This document shows positions 1 to 7,852 of a DNA stretch of 64,000 nt, piece by piece. How positions within the stretch are numbered: the first letter of the stretch is position 1; every line of letters starts with the position of its first letter. This DNA comes from Phycisphaerae bacterium (GTDB lineage: Bacteria; Planctomycetota; Phycisphaerae; UBA1845; Fen-1342). The DNA is taken from assembly GCA_017999985.1 (NCBI GenBank), contig JAGNKU010000006.1, forward strand, positions 54,176 through 118,175, read 5' to 3'. The position numbers and the translations under genes are program-made. The notes below the pieces were generated by a model. That model was not told the origin of the DNA, did no database searches, and worked only from the letters and a program-made list of their open reading frames with translations.

Positions 1-819
1 CTGGTGGGCGTGCTCTCGCTACGCGATCTGCTGTTGGCGCGCGAGACGCGGCGGCTGCGTGACATCATGATCCCGGACCTGGTCACCGTGCCGGCGACGA
101 TGGACCGCGAGGAGGTCGCCGCGCTGCTGACGAAGTACGGGTACTACGCTTTGCCGGTCGTTGATGCACAGAACCGCCTGCTGGGGATCGTCACGGTCGA
201 CGACGTCATGGACGTGATCGAGGAAGAGGCGACCGAGGACATGCAGCGCATGGTGGGTGCCGGTGCGGACGAGCACATCGAGTCGCCGGTGCTGCTTGTC
301 CTGCGTCGCCGCGTGCCGTGGCTGCTCATCAACCTCGCGACGGCGTTTTTGGCGTCGTTCGTCGTGGGGGCTTTCGAGAGCACGCTCAGGGAGCTGACCG
401 CGCTAGCGGTCCTGCTGCCGATCGTCGCGGGCCAGGCGGGCAACTCCGGCCTGCAGTCCATGGCGGTGATGATCCGCAGCATTGCGACCGGCGAGACGCG
501 CGGGCTGGTGCTGGCGTGGGTGCTGCTGCGCGAGGTGTGGATCGGCCTGGGCACGGGCGCGTTGATCGGAGTAACCTGCGCGGTGGCGAGTTACCTCTGG
601 CGGCACGATCTTGGCATATCGCTGGTGCTGGGCGCGGCGATGGTGGCCTGCATGTTGATCGCGACGGTCAGCGGTGCGCTGGTCCCATGGTGCATGAAAC
701 GCCTTGGCTTCGATCCGGCACAGTCGGCCAGTATCATCCTGACGACGATCACCGATGTGACCGGCTTTGGCATCTTTCTCGGGCTGGGCACGCTGCTGCT
801 GGTGACGCAGGGGACGTAG
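1..819 (+). CDS. mgtE: Magnesium transporter MgtE, C-terminal part (5' end outside window)
   Basis: The frame is open from base 1, so the N-terminal domain and first CBS motif lie upstream. What remains is the second CBS region (about residues 1-75, with ALPVVDAQNRLLGIVTVDDV), a linker, then the membrane part starting at RRRVPWLLINLATAFLASF with about five hydrophobic segments. The pore-region motif reads AGQAGNSGLQSMAV, matching the GGNAGTQ-type signature of MgtE channels with a Gln-Ala variation. The family gates Mg2+ (and Co2+) entry across the inner membrane, closing when cytosolic Mg2+ fills sites between the CBS and N domains. It ends 186 bases before spmA. Identity is firm; which divalent ion it carries is not shown by sequence. 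Confidence 0.93.
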   Translation: MVGVLSLRDLLLARETRRLRDIMIPDLVTVPATMDREEVAALLTKYGYYALPVVDAQNRLLGIVTVDDVMDVIEEEATEDMQRMVGAGADEHIESPVLLVLRRRVPWLLINLATAFLASFVVGAFESTLRELTALAVLLPIVAGQAGNSGLQSMAVMIRSIATGETRGLVLAWVLLREVWIGLGTGALIGVTCAVASYLWRHDLGISLVLGAAMVACMLIATVSGALVPWCMKRLGFDPAQSASIILTTITDVTGFGIFLGLGTLLLVTQGT

Positions 820-1005
820 CGCTTCGCCACGGCTTGACTGCGCCAGACCGTGCCACCCTTTGGATGTTCGCCGGCGCGCCCCTCGCCCTGCCCCTCCCTA
901 CAAGCGAGGGGTGTGTTTGTGCCACGGCTGGCGGCGCGGGGGCTCCGGCGTCAAGATGCACGTGCGCCGCCCACGGCCGGCGAGTGCACCTGGAGGCCCA
1001 ACGGT

Positions 1006-1983
1006 ATGCGCGTCCTTGGCAACTGCCTGCGTTGGTTCCTCAGCATCAACACGATCTGGGGACTGTTGATCCTGTCCGCGTTCGTCCTGTGCGTGGCGCA
1101 ACACTACCTGCCGACAGCAACGGTGCTGCCGGCCGACCACATTCAACCCGGCGATAACCACCTCACGATTCGCGTGACCGGCCGAGAAAAACGCGCGCAG
1201 GACTATGCCTTTACGCTCGTCGCGCGGCATGATGCGCTCGACATCCGCGCGGAAGACCAGCAGGCCGACGTCGAGCGCCCCTGGCTCATCGACGTCCGCC
1301 GGATCGGTGCGGGGCTGGTGCTGAGGTGGGATTGCCAGCAGACGGGGCCGTACGAGGTGGCGCTGGGCGAAGCGGTTGTCGCTCGCGGCCGGCTCGTGAA
1401 CCTGCAGTCGCTGACGGACGCCGCCTTCGAGTATGCCACGATCGGTTTCGACATCGCGCTGGGCCTGGTGGCCGCGATGGTGCTCTTCCTGGGGTTGATG
1501 AAGGTGGGCGAGGACGCGGGCATCGTCCAGATCGTGGCGCGCGTGTTTCGCCCGCTGCTGCGGTTCCTGTTCCCGGAGGTGCCGCCCGACCATCCCGCCA
1601 ACGGCGCGCTGCTGATGAACATCACTACCACCGTGCTGGGGCTGGGCAACGCCGCCACGCCGTTCGGCCTGAAGGCCATGAAAGAGCTGCAGTCGCTGAA
1701 CCCGCACCCGAATGTCGCCACGAATGCGCAGGTGATGCTGCTGGGCTACAACACGGCGGGCTTTGCGCTGCTGCCGACCACGCTGCTGGCGGTGCGCAAG
1801 TCCGCCGGCTGCAGCGACCCCTTCGAGATCATCGGGACCTGCATGCTGGCCGGCGCCGCCGCGACCATCACCGCCATCACCATGGTGAAGCTCCTCGGGC
1901 GGCTGCCGATGTTCTCGGTCGCGGCGGCCGTGGCGGAGCAGGAGCGTGAGAAGCAGGCGGCACCGGGCGGGGAGGGCGCGTGA
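1006..1983 (+). CDS. spmA: SpmA-like nucleoside recognition (Gate) domain membrane protein
   Basis: 325 residues. The ATG at 1006 is chosen because GGAGG lies at 992-996 with good spacing and it gives a hydrophobic N-terminal segment; the frame is open further upstream but without a Shine-Dalgarno site. After the first membrane segment comes an extra extracytoplasmic beta-like region (about residues 40-140), then the membrane domain with the SpmA hallmark GLGNAATPFGLKAMKELQ. The family has several hydrophobic helices and an unknown transport-like role; in Bacillus it is needed for spore core dehydration. The stop overlaps the start of spmB (TGATG), so the two are translationally coupled and probably form one complex. 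The inserted soluble region after helix 1 is longer than in Bacillus SpmA, as I recall that protein. Function here is inferred, since nothing suggests sporulation. Confidence 0.88.
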   Translation: MRVLGNCLRWFLSINTIWGLLILSAFVLCVAQHYLPTATVLPADHIQPGDNHLTIRVTGREKRAQDYAFTLVARHDALDIRAEDQQADVERPWLIDVRRIGAGLVLRWDCQQTGPYEVALGEAVVARGRLVNLQSLTDAAFEYATIGFDIALGLVAAMVLFLGLMKVGEDAGIVQIVARVFRPLLRFLFPEVPPDHPANGALLMNITTTVLGLGNAATPFGLKAMKELQSLNPHPNVATNAQVMLLGYNTAGFALLPTTLLAVRKSAGCSDPFEIIGTCMLAGAAATITAITMVKLLGRLPMFSVAAAVAEQEREKQAAPGGEGA

Positions 1984-2531
1984 TGGCCGCCGCGACGCTC
2001 TTCAAGCTGGTCGTCAACCAGATCTCGCTGTTGACGATTCCCGTGCTATTCTTTGTGATCATCGGCTTTGCCATGCTGAAGCGCGTGAAGGTGTACGAGT
2101 CCTTCATCACCGGCGGCAAGGAAGGCTTCAACATCTTTCTGCAGGTCATGCCGTACATCGTCGCCATCCTGGTGGCGATCGGCATGTTCCGCATGTGCGG
2201 CGCGCTGGAATACCTTTCCGAGCTGCTGGCGCCCGCGACGCTATTGATCGGCATGCCGCCGGAGACACTGCCGGTCGCGCTGATGAAGCCGCTGTCCGGG
2301 TCCGGGTCGCTGGGGCTGGTCGCGGAGGTCGTCCAGGCCGCGCCCGACTCATTCACTGCCAAGGTCGCTTCGACCATGTTCGGCAGCACGGACACGACCT
2401 TCTATATCATCGCGCTGTACTTCGGCTCGGTGGGCATCAAGAAGATCCGCCACGCGATGGTCGCGGGGCTGATCGCCGATGCGGCCGGGCTGCTCGCCGC
2501 CGTCTGGATCTGTCACGCGGTATTCAAGTAA
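1983..2531 (+). CDS. spmB: SpmB-like nucleoside recognition (Gate) domain membrane protein
   Basis: 182 residues, start ATG at 1983 overlapping the spmA stop by one base. It is hydrophobic throughout with several helices and the family features YESFITGGKEGFN near residue 40, MPYIVAILVAIGMF, and a GSGSLGL stretch, ending with FGSTDTTFYIIALYFGSVG, the strongly conserved SpmB C-terminal motif. SpmA and SpmB are the two halves of a Gate-domain pair, equivalent to the fused proteins found in many non-sporulating bacteria. Located 24 bases upstream of the D-Ala-D-Ala carboxypeptidase gene, in the same direction and very likely in one transcript. A link to cell-wall metabolism is inference from this context. 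Confidence 0.88.
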   Translation: MAAATLFKLVVNQISLLTIPVLFFVIIGFAMLKRVKVYESFITGGKEGFNIFLQVMPYIVAILVAIGMFRMCGALEYLSELLAPATLLIGMPPETLPVALMKPLSGSGSLGLVAEVVQAAPDSFTAKVASTMFGSTDTTFYIIALYFGSVGIKKIRHAMVAGLIADAAGLLAAVWICHAVFK

Positions 2532-2555
2532 CCCGCCACACAGGAGTCCGAATTC

Positions 2556-4025
2556 ATGAACGGCTGCAAGACGCGTGGCCTTGGCCTGGGGCTGTGGCTG
2601 CTGACCTTGGCCGCGGGCGGCTGTGTTACGCCGCACGTGCGACACGACCCGGTACTGACCGAGCGGCTGGACGCGATCCTGACGCGGCGGGCGTATACCG
2701 GGGCGATCGTGGCGGCGCGGGTGGTGGAGCTGCCGAATCGGCGTGAGCTGTATGCGCGCCACAGCGATGTGCCCTTCACGCCGGCGAGCAACATGAAGAT
2801 CCCCGTCAGCGCCGCGGCGCTGGACATGTTCGGGCTGCACCACAGCTTCAAGACGTACCTGGCGCTGGACGGCGACGATCTGTGGGTCGTCGGCACCGGT
2901 GATCCGGGGATCGGCGACGCGCGGCTGGCGAAGGCGCGCGGTGCGACGACGATCGCCGTGCTGGATGAATGGGCCGATGCGCTGGTGCAGCGCGGCGTGC
3001 GGCAGATTGCGGGGGATTTGTGCTACTACGACAGCGCGCTCGATGCGTTGTGGGCGCATCCGACGTGGGGCGACAGTCTGCTGCACTGGTACGGCGCGCC
3101 GGTCTCCGGGCTCAACTTCAACGACAACTGCGTGGACATTACGATTCGGCCGAGCCAGTCGGGGCAGCCCGTGCTGTACGAGGTCATTCCACCGGTGCAG
3201 GGCATTGCGGTTGTGAACCTGTGTCAGACGGCGGAGCAGCATGCGCCGACGATCGTGAAGCTGCCGGGCGGCAACCAGTACATACTGGGCGGGACGTGCG
3301 CGAAGGAGGAGACGCTGAAGAGCAAGCCCGTGGACGACTCCGGGATGTTCTTCGCCGATGCGCTGCGTACGCACCTGGCCGCGCGCGGGATCACGATTGC
3401 GGGCGAGCTGCGCCGGGCGCCGGCGCCGCTGGGCGGGGCGATTCCGCCGCCGGCCGAGAAAACGGTCGCCGTGCACGCGACGAACATGCGCGACATACTG
3501 GGTCGGATCAACACGAACAGCCAGAATCTCTTCGCGGAGGCGCTGTGCAAGCTGACAGGGCAGGCGTACGCGGCGCGGCTTGGACGACAGGTGCCGGGGT
3601 CGTGGGCATACGCGGACATGGCGATCCGCGCGTTTCTGCGGCGGAACAAGATTGATGACAAGGGGTTTGTGCTCGGCGACGGCTCGGGACTGAGCGTGGA
3701 CAACAAGGTGACCGCGCGGCTGATGACGGATTTGTTCGCCGTGATGAAGGCCCGGCCGGATGGGGATGCGTTTGTCGACAGTCTGGCGAAGGGCGGCGTG
3801 AATGGAACACTGGAGAAGCGTTACGCGGGCCTGGAGGGGCACGTGTTCGCGAAGACGGGGTACATCGAGGGCGTGCGGGCGCTGAGCGGGTACGTGCAGA
3901 CGCGCGGCGGGCGCTGGCTGACGTTCTCGATCATCTACAACCGTGTTCCGGGCTCCGTCACGCCGTACGAGGCGTTGCAGGACGAAGCCGTCCGTCTGCT
4001 CATCGACTGGCCCGCCCTCCCCTGA
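2556..4025 (+). CDS. dacB: D-alanyl-D-alanine carboxypeptidase / endopeptidase, S13 (PBP4) family lipoprotein
   Basis: 489 residues, start ATG at 2556 with AGGAG at 2542-2546. The N-terminus is a signal peptide ending LAAGGC, so Cys23 may be lipidated, though the lipobox is weak. The three penicillin-binding motifs are present: SxxK as S78-N-M-K81, SxN as S322-Q-N324, and KTG at K433-T-G435. S13 enzymes remove the terminal D-Ala of peptidoglycan pentapeptides and cut D-Ala-mDAP cross-links in the periplasm. The long insertion between SxxK and SxN is typical of the family. It is the third gene of the spmA-spmB cluster; in Bacillus subtilis spmA-spmB follow an S11 carboxypeptidase, so the pairing is conserved with a different enzyme family. 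Its stop is only 7 bases from that of the convergent amidohydrolase gene. Confidence 0.93.
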   Translation: MNGCKTRGLGLGLWLLTLAAGGCVTPHVRHDPVLTERLDAILTRRAYTGAIVAARVVELPNRRELYARHSDVPFTPASNMKIPVSAAALDMFGLHHSFKTYLALDGDDLWVVGTGDPGIGDARLAKARGATTIAVLDEWADALVQRGVRQIAGDLCYYDSALDALWAHPTWGDSLLHWYGAPVSGLNFNDNCVDITIRPSQSGQPVLYEVIPPVQGIAVVNLCQTAEQHAPTIVKLPGGNQYILGGTCAKEETLKSKPVDDSGMFFADALRTHLAARGITIAGELRRAPAPLGGAIPPPAEKTVAVHATNMRDILGRINTNSQNLFAEALCKLTGQAYAARLGRQVPGSWAYADMAIRAFLRRNKIDDKGFVLGDGSGLSVDNKVTARLMTDLFAVMKARPDGDAFVDSLAKGGVNGTLEKRYAGLEGHVFAKTGYIEGVRALSGYVQTRGGRWLTFSIIYNRVPGSVTPYEALQDEAVRLLIDWPALP

Positions 4026-4032
4026 AAACGTG

Positions 4033-5664
4033 TCAGGACTCGTTTGCCGGGCGCCAGCCGGGGCCGCGGACGACTTGGCCGGGCTTGGCGCCGGTGTGCT
4101 CGCCGTCCTTCAGGACCTGCACCCCGTTGACGAAGACGTGACGCATGCCGACCGCGTACTGGTGCGGCTGCTTGAACGTGGAGCGGTCCGCGATTGTGGC
4201 CGGATCGAAGACCACGACGTCGGCGAAGTACCCGGGGGCGAGCCGCCCACGGCGCTGGAGCTTCAGGTTGTCGGCCGGCAGCGACGTGAGACGTCGGATC
4301 GCCTCGGCCAGCGAGATCAGGCGCTCTTCGCGCACGTACTTGCCGAGCAGCCGCGCGAAGGCACCGTAGGTGCGCGGATGCGGGCTGCGCTTCAGGAACA
4401 CGCCCTCGGTCGCGATCGACTGCGCATCCGAGCAGAAGCTGATCCACGGCACCTGGATTTCCTTCCGGATGTTGTCTTCCGTCATGGTGAAAAACGCCGC
4501 CCCCACGTTGTTCTCGTCCTCGACAACCAGGTCGAACGCCGTGTCCTCCGGCGGCGTGCCGCGCGCGGCGGCGACCTCGGCAAGCGTCTTGCCGGCCAGC
4601 GGCTTAAGGCGCTCCTGCTTGAACCCGGTGAGGATGATGTTCTCCGGGCTGCCGGCCGAGAGCCAGCCGTTATCCCACGTTGTCGCCGGCGTGTTCATCT
4701 CCTGCCTGACACGGGCGCGAATGCCCGGGTCGCGCAGGCGCGCGATCCAGGCCTGGCGCCCCCCTTCCTGCACCCACGGGGGCATCACGGCATCGAGCCC
4801 GGTCGAACTGGCGTGATACGTGTACATGTCGGCGGTGATCGGCAGGCCGGCGGCACGCGCCGTCTCGATGCGGGCCAGCAACTCATCGAGCTTGTGCCAG
4901 TTCGCGCGGCCTGACGCCTTGATGTGGTAGACCTCGGCGGAGATCCGCGCGCGGCGCGCGATGGCCAGAAACTCGTCGAACGCTTCCAGCAGGCTGTCCG
5001 CCTCGTTGCGCAGGTGCGAGATGTACATGCCGCCGTATTCGGCCGCGACTTCGGCGAGCGCGACCAGCTCCTCGGTGTCGGCATAGATCGAAGGCGCGTA
5101 AATCAGCGCGGAGGAAACGCCCAGCGCGCCTTCTTCCATGCCCTGCCGCAGCAGCGCCCGCATGTTGTCGAGCTCGGGCGGCGTAGGCCGACGATCGGCG
5201 TGCCCGACCTCGTGGATGCGCAGCGTGGTGGCGCCGACGAATGAGGCGACGTTGGGCGTGATGCCACGTCGGACAAGGAAATCGAGGTACTCGCCGAGCG
5301 TGGTCCATTCGATGTCGTAGCGCACATCGCCCTGCTGCTCGAGTTGCTCCTGCTTGAGGGCGGCGTTGAGCGGGCCCATCGACCAGCCTTCGCCCAGCAC
5401 TTCGAGCGTGACGCCCTGGCGGATGTCGCTCTGCGAGCGCCCGTCGTGGATGAGCGCCTCGTTGGCCCAGCTCAGCATGTTGATGAAACCGGGCGCGACA
5501 GCGAGGCCGGTGGCGTCGAGTTCGATGCGGCCGCGCGCGGCGCGCAAAGCGCCGACGGCCGCGATGGTGTCGCCGGCGAGGGCCACGTGGCCGACGACGG
5601 GCGGGTGGCCGAGGCCATCATAGATCGTGCCGTTGCGGATGAGCACGTCGAATTCGGGCGGCAT
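4033..5664 (-). CDS. N-acyl-D-amino-acid deacylase-like amidohydrolase
   Basis: 543 residues from the ATG at 5664, which starts directly at the amidohydrolase fold (MPPEFDVLIRNGTIYDGLG); the upstream open stretch is Arg-rich and not protein-like. It follows the COG3653/D-aminoacylase layout: N-terminal beta domain, TIM barrel, and C-terminal SLAEAIRRLTSLPADNLKL followed by RGRLAPGYFADVVVFDP. Metal-site candidates YISHLRNEAD, EVYHIKASG and SFCSDAQSIA are present. The first metal motif, normally GFIDxHTHxD, reads GFINMLSWANEAL and lacks the HxH pair, which I believe marks a subfamily rather than decay because the rest is intact. Typical enzymes hydrolyse N-acyl-D-amino acids. No export signal is evident. 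Substrate is unknown. Confidence 0.85.
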   Translation of the reverse strand: MPPEFDVLIRNGTIYDGLGHPPVVGHVALAGDTIAAVGALRAARGRIELDATGLAVAPGFINMLSWANEALIHDGRSQSDIRQGVTLEVLGEGWSMGPLNAALKQEQLEQQGDVRYDIEWTTLGEYLDFLVRRGITPNVASFVGATTLRIHEVGHADRRPTPPELDNMRALLRQGMEEGALGVSSALIYAPSIYADTEELVALAEVAAEYGGMYISHLRNEADSLLEAFDEFLAIARRARISAEVYHIKASGRANWHKLDELLARIETARAAGLPITADMYTYHASSTGLDAVMPPWVQEGGRQAWIARLRDPGIRARVRQEMNTPATTWDNGWLSAGSPENIILTGFKQERLKPLAGKTLAEVAAARGTPPEDTAFDLVVEDENNVGAAFFTMTEDNIRKEIQVPWISFCSDAQSIATEGVFLKRSPHPRTYGAFARLLGKYVREERLISLAEAIRRLTSLPADNLKLQRRGRLAPGYFADVVVFDPATIADRSTFKQPHQYAVGMRHVFVNGVQVLKDGEHTGAKPGQVVRGPGWRPANES

Positions 5665-5841
5665 GCGTGGTACCCGTGGAACGAGTCCGGAGGATCGCGC
5701 GGGCCGGCCGTGACCCGCGCGGCGAGCGCGATGGTAACGGTAACCCCGGACGTCGGCACGGGCGGGCGACGGTCGCGGCTGTGAATTCCCGTGCGGCGAA
5801 CAATCGGTCAACGTCGTCTTGGCTTCTTTATTTGTTAACCT

Positions 5842-5870
5842 AATTAATGTATGCACGCCGCCCCTGTGAA
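5842..5870 (-). promoter_or_regulatory. Candidate promoter of the amidohydrolase gene
   Basis: On the minus strand, TTCACA (5865-5870), a 17-base spacer and TTAATT (5842-5847) lie in the only AT-rich stretch of this intergenic region (about 5818-5850). It would give a leader of roughly 170 bases. The -10 match is moderate. Confidence 0.4.
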
Positions 5871-6246
5871 TGGTAAGGGGTGCCCCAGCCCAGTTCCGCA
5901 TGGAGCGGGTGCACGGAGCACCCTCGCCGTCAGGACAGGCCGCAGGTAGCCGGCAGTCCGTGCGGCATAGGTGGCGCGAAGTGGCGTGGCAGCGATCGCG
6001 GTGCGCGACGCGGGCCGCCGCGGGTGCCCGGCAGGTACTTCAGCAGCCGGACGCGCGGACATGGACTGACGCGCGGACTGGTCGAGATCCCTGCCGCCTT
6101 CAACCGCACGCCGTCAACCTGTCCGCGACCGAACGCGTATGTCGCGCGTGCCGGGCTCGGCGTGTGCCCACACGCGGCACTTCAGCGCCCGCGCGTTTCG
6201 GAACTCGGTTCACAGCCCGATTCTGCGCTTTCGAGGGGTGTTTTCC
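5871..6246. other. Intergenic region without supported gene
   Basis: GC-rich DNA between the divergent amidohydrolase and PEP-CTERM genes. Open frames on both strands are Arg/Pro/Ala-rich with no ribosome binding site or recognisable domain. The only structure I see is the pair of promoters at its two edges. Confidence 0.5.
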
Positions 6247-6276
6247 TTGCGATGCCGGCCGGCCGCGTGGTACCAT
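6247..6276 (+). promoter_or_regulatory. Promoter-like module upstream of PEP-CTERM gene, copy 1
   Basis: TTTTCC runs into TTGCGA (6247-6252), followed by an 18-base spacer and TACCAT (6271-6276). The same arrangement (T-rich lead-in, TTGCGA, 18-base spacer, TACGAT) occurs upstream of the second dockerin paralog at 12227-12256, while the spacers differ in sequence. That pattern fits -35/-10 elements. Confidence 0.6.
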
Positions 6277-6318
6277 ACGGAGTATCCGGGGGCCGGCTTG
6301 GCGGCGACCCGGGTGGAT

Positions 6319-6339
6319 TTTGTCCATTTCCGGGACAAA
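6319..6339 (+). promoter_or_regulatory. Conserved leader hairpin / dyad TTTGTCC-N7-GGACAAA, copy 1
   Basis: A perfect 7-base stem TTTGTCC (6319-6325) and GGACAAA (6333-6339) with a 7-base loop, 42 bases after the putative -10 and 87 bases before the start codon. An identical stem with the same loop length occurs at 12298-12318. It may be an RNA hairpin or a palindromic operator. Confidence 0.55.
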
Positions 6340-6426
6340 GGGAGAGAGGAATCTCGGTCAAGCAGCGGCGTGCAAGTTCCGGGTCACCGGGCGCTGCTGG
6401 ACGAACAACTCGTGGAGGAGCGTGTA

Positions 6427-7719
6427 ATGAGAAGCAAATGGCTGTTGGTGGTGGTGGCCCTGGGCGTGATGGCCCCGGTGGCATGGGCAACGTCCTATGC
6501 TTCGGGCATCACGAGCCTGGGCGGCGGTGACTATTCATTCGTGCTGAATCAGGATGCGACCGACGTCGTCATCCAGCGCCCTGGTGACACGCCGCTGGTG
6601 TTGGGTGCCCTGAGCAAAGGGACGCACACGTTCAATGTCGGGGCCGGCACGGGCTACGAGATTCGGGTGTACAGCAGCGCCGCGCCGGGCTGGTCGCAGA
6701 TCAGCGTCGACAGCACGCCCACGTCGTTCTACTCCCCGGCGGGGATCTCGGTGAACAAGTACGCGGGGAGCGCGAACTTCGGCCGGCTCTACGTATCGAA
6801 CGCGGTGGCGGGCACGACGGCGTTCGGACGGGTTTCGCAGGATGGGATCTACTCCCTGCAGGCGGACATGGTGGACACCGGATTCCACACGGGCGGATGG
6901 GACTGGGCAGGCAGCTCGGGGCCGTTCAAGAGCACGATCGGACCGGACGGCCACCTGTACGTGGCGGACTTCTCGGATGACCTGGTCGTCGAGTTCAGCG
7001 CGGACATGGCAACCGCGACGGGGCTGATTGACGCCACGAACAAGACGACGAATCAGTGGGTCGAGAGCATCTACGTCCAGGGGACCCAGGCGGCCGGCAA
7101 CCGGAAGATCTACCTGGTGAACTCGAATTACAACGACAATGACCGCAAGGGTCTGATCCAGTATGACCTGAGCGGCAACGCGACGGCGACGCCGGGCGAC
7201 ACCGGTATGCAGTACATCGGGCCGTCGTATTTCGCGTTCTATCCGCGCGATGTCGCCCGCGACAGCAACGGTGACTGGTACATGTGCCAGTTCCGCTTTG
7301 ATCCGACGCAGGCGCCGGCGATCTCGAAGTTCCTCGACGGGCCGCCGCCGATCAACACCGCGGCCTGGGAAACGCCGCTGGCTGCTCCGTACAACGGTGC
7401 GTACGGCATCGACATCTTCGAGCCGGAAGGCTGGGTCGCGTACGGGAACTACTACGACGGCTGGGTGCACATCTTCGACATGGATGACGGCAGCTACGTG
7501 GGCGGTTTCGACGCGGGCAGCCGCGTGCGCGACGTCGCATTCGACGCAGCCGGCAATCTGTACACGGTCGACAACCTGACCGAGTGGCTGCGCGTCTGGT
7601 CGCCGGGTGGCGACTATGCGGCGATCACAAGCTCGAACGGTACGTTCTATCTGGTGCCGGAACCGGCGGGGCTGATCCTGTTGGCGGTGGGCGGGCTCAT
7701 GCTGCGACGGCGGCGCTAG
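6427..7719 (+). CDS. PEP-CTERM sorting domain protein with propeller-like repeats
   Basis: 430 residues. The ATG at 6427 is chosen for the GGAGGAG at 6414-6420 and the signal peptide MRSKWLLVVVALGVMAPVAWA. The body has repeated SPGGDY/DSNGDWY-type segments resembling an NHL or SMP-30-like beta-propeller (for example GNLYTVDNLTEWLRVWSPGG near the end). The C-terminus is a textbook PEP-CTERM signal: VPEP, a hydrophobic helix, then RRRR. Such proteins are exported by Sec, cleaved by an exosortase and placed at the cell surface or in extracellular matrix. No exosortase gene is in this window. It probably shares a transcript with the large dockerin protein downstream. Ligand and role unknown. Confidence 0.88.
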   Translation: MRSKWLLVVVALGVMAPVAWATSYASGITSLGGGDYSFVLNQDATDVVIQRPGDTPLVLGALSKGTHTFNVGAGTGYEIRVYSSAAPGWSQISVDSTPTSFYSPAGISVNKYAGSANFGRLYVSNAVAGTTAFGRVSQDGIYSLQADMVDTGFHTGGWDWAGSSGPFKSTIGPDGHLYVADFSDDLVVEFSADMATATGLIDATNKTTNQWVESIYVQGTQAAGNRKIYLVNSNYNDNDRKGLIQYDLSGNATATPGDTGMQYIGPSYFAFYPRDVARDSNGDWYMCQFRFDPTQAPAISKFLDGPPPINTAAWETPLAAPYNGAYGIDIFEPEGWVAYGNYYDGWVHIFDMDDGSYVGGFDAGSRVRDVAFDAAGNLYTVDNLTEWLRVWSPGGDYAAITSSNGTFYLVPEPAGLILLAVGGLMLRRRR

Positions 7720-7746
7720 CAGCGGACGGCTGCGGTTTCGATTTCC

Positions 7747-7779
7747 GGCGAGGTCGTCCGTCGAGCGGGCGGCCTCGCC
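7747..7779 (+). terminator. Strong hairpin after the PEP-CTERM gene
   Basis: Stem of 14 pairs (7747-7760 with 7766-7779, two of them G-U) around a 5-base loop TCGAG. No T-run follows, so it may be a weak terminator or processing site that lets transcription continue into the next gene, which has no obvious promoter of its own. Confidence 0.45.
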
Positions 7780-7852
7780 GCGTATTCGGGTATTGCGGGT
7801 GTAGCAGGCAGGTCCATTGACTTCATTCGGGAACCTCAGGCAGGAGAAAGCG

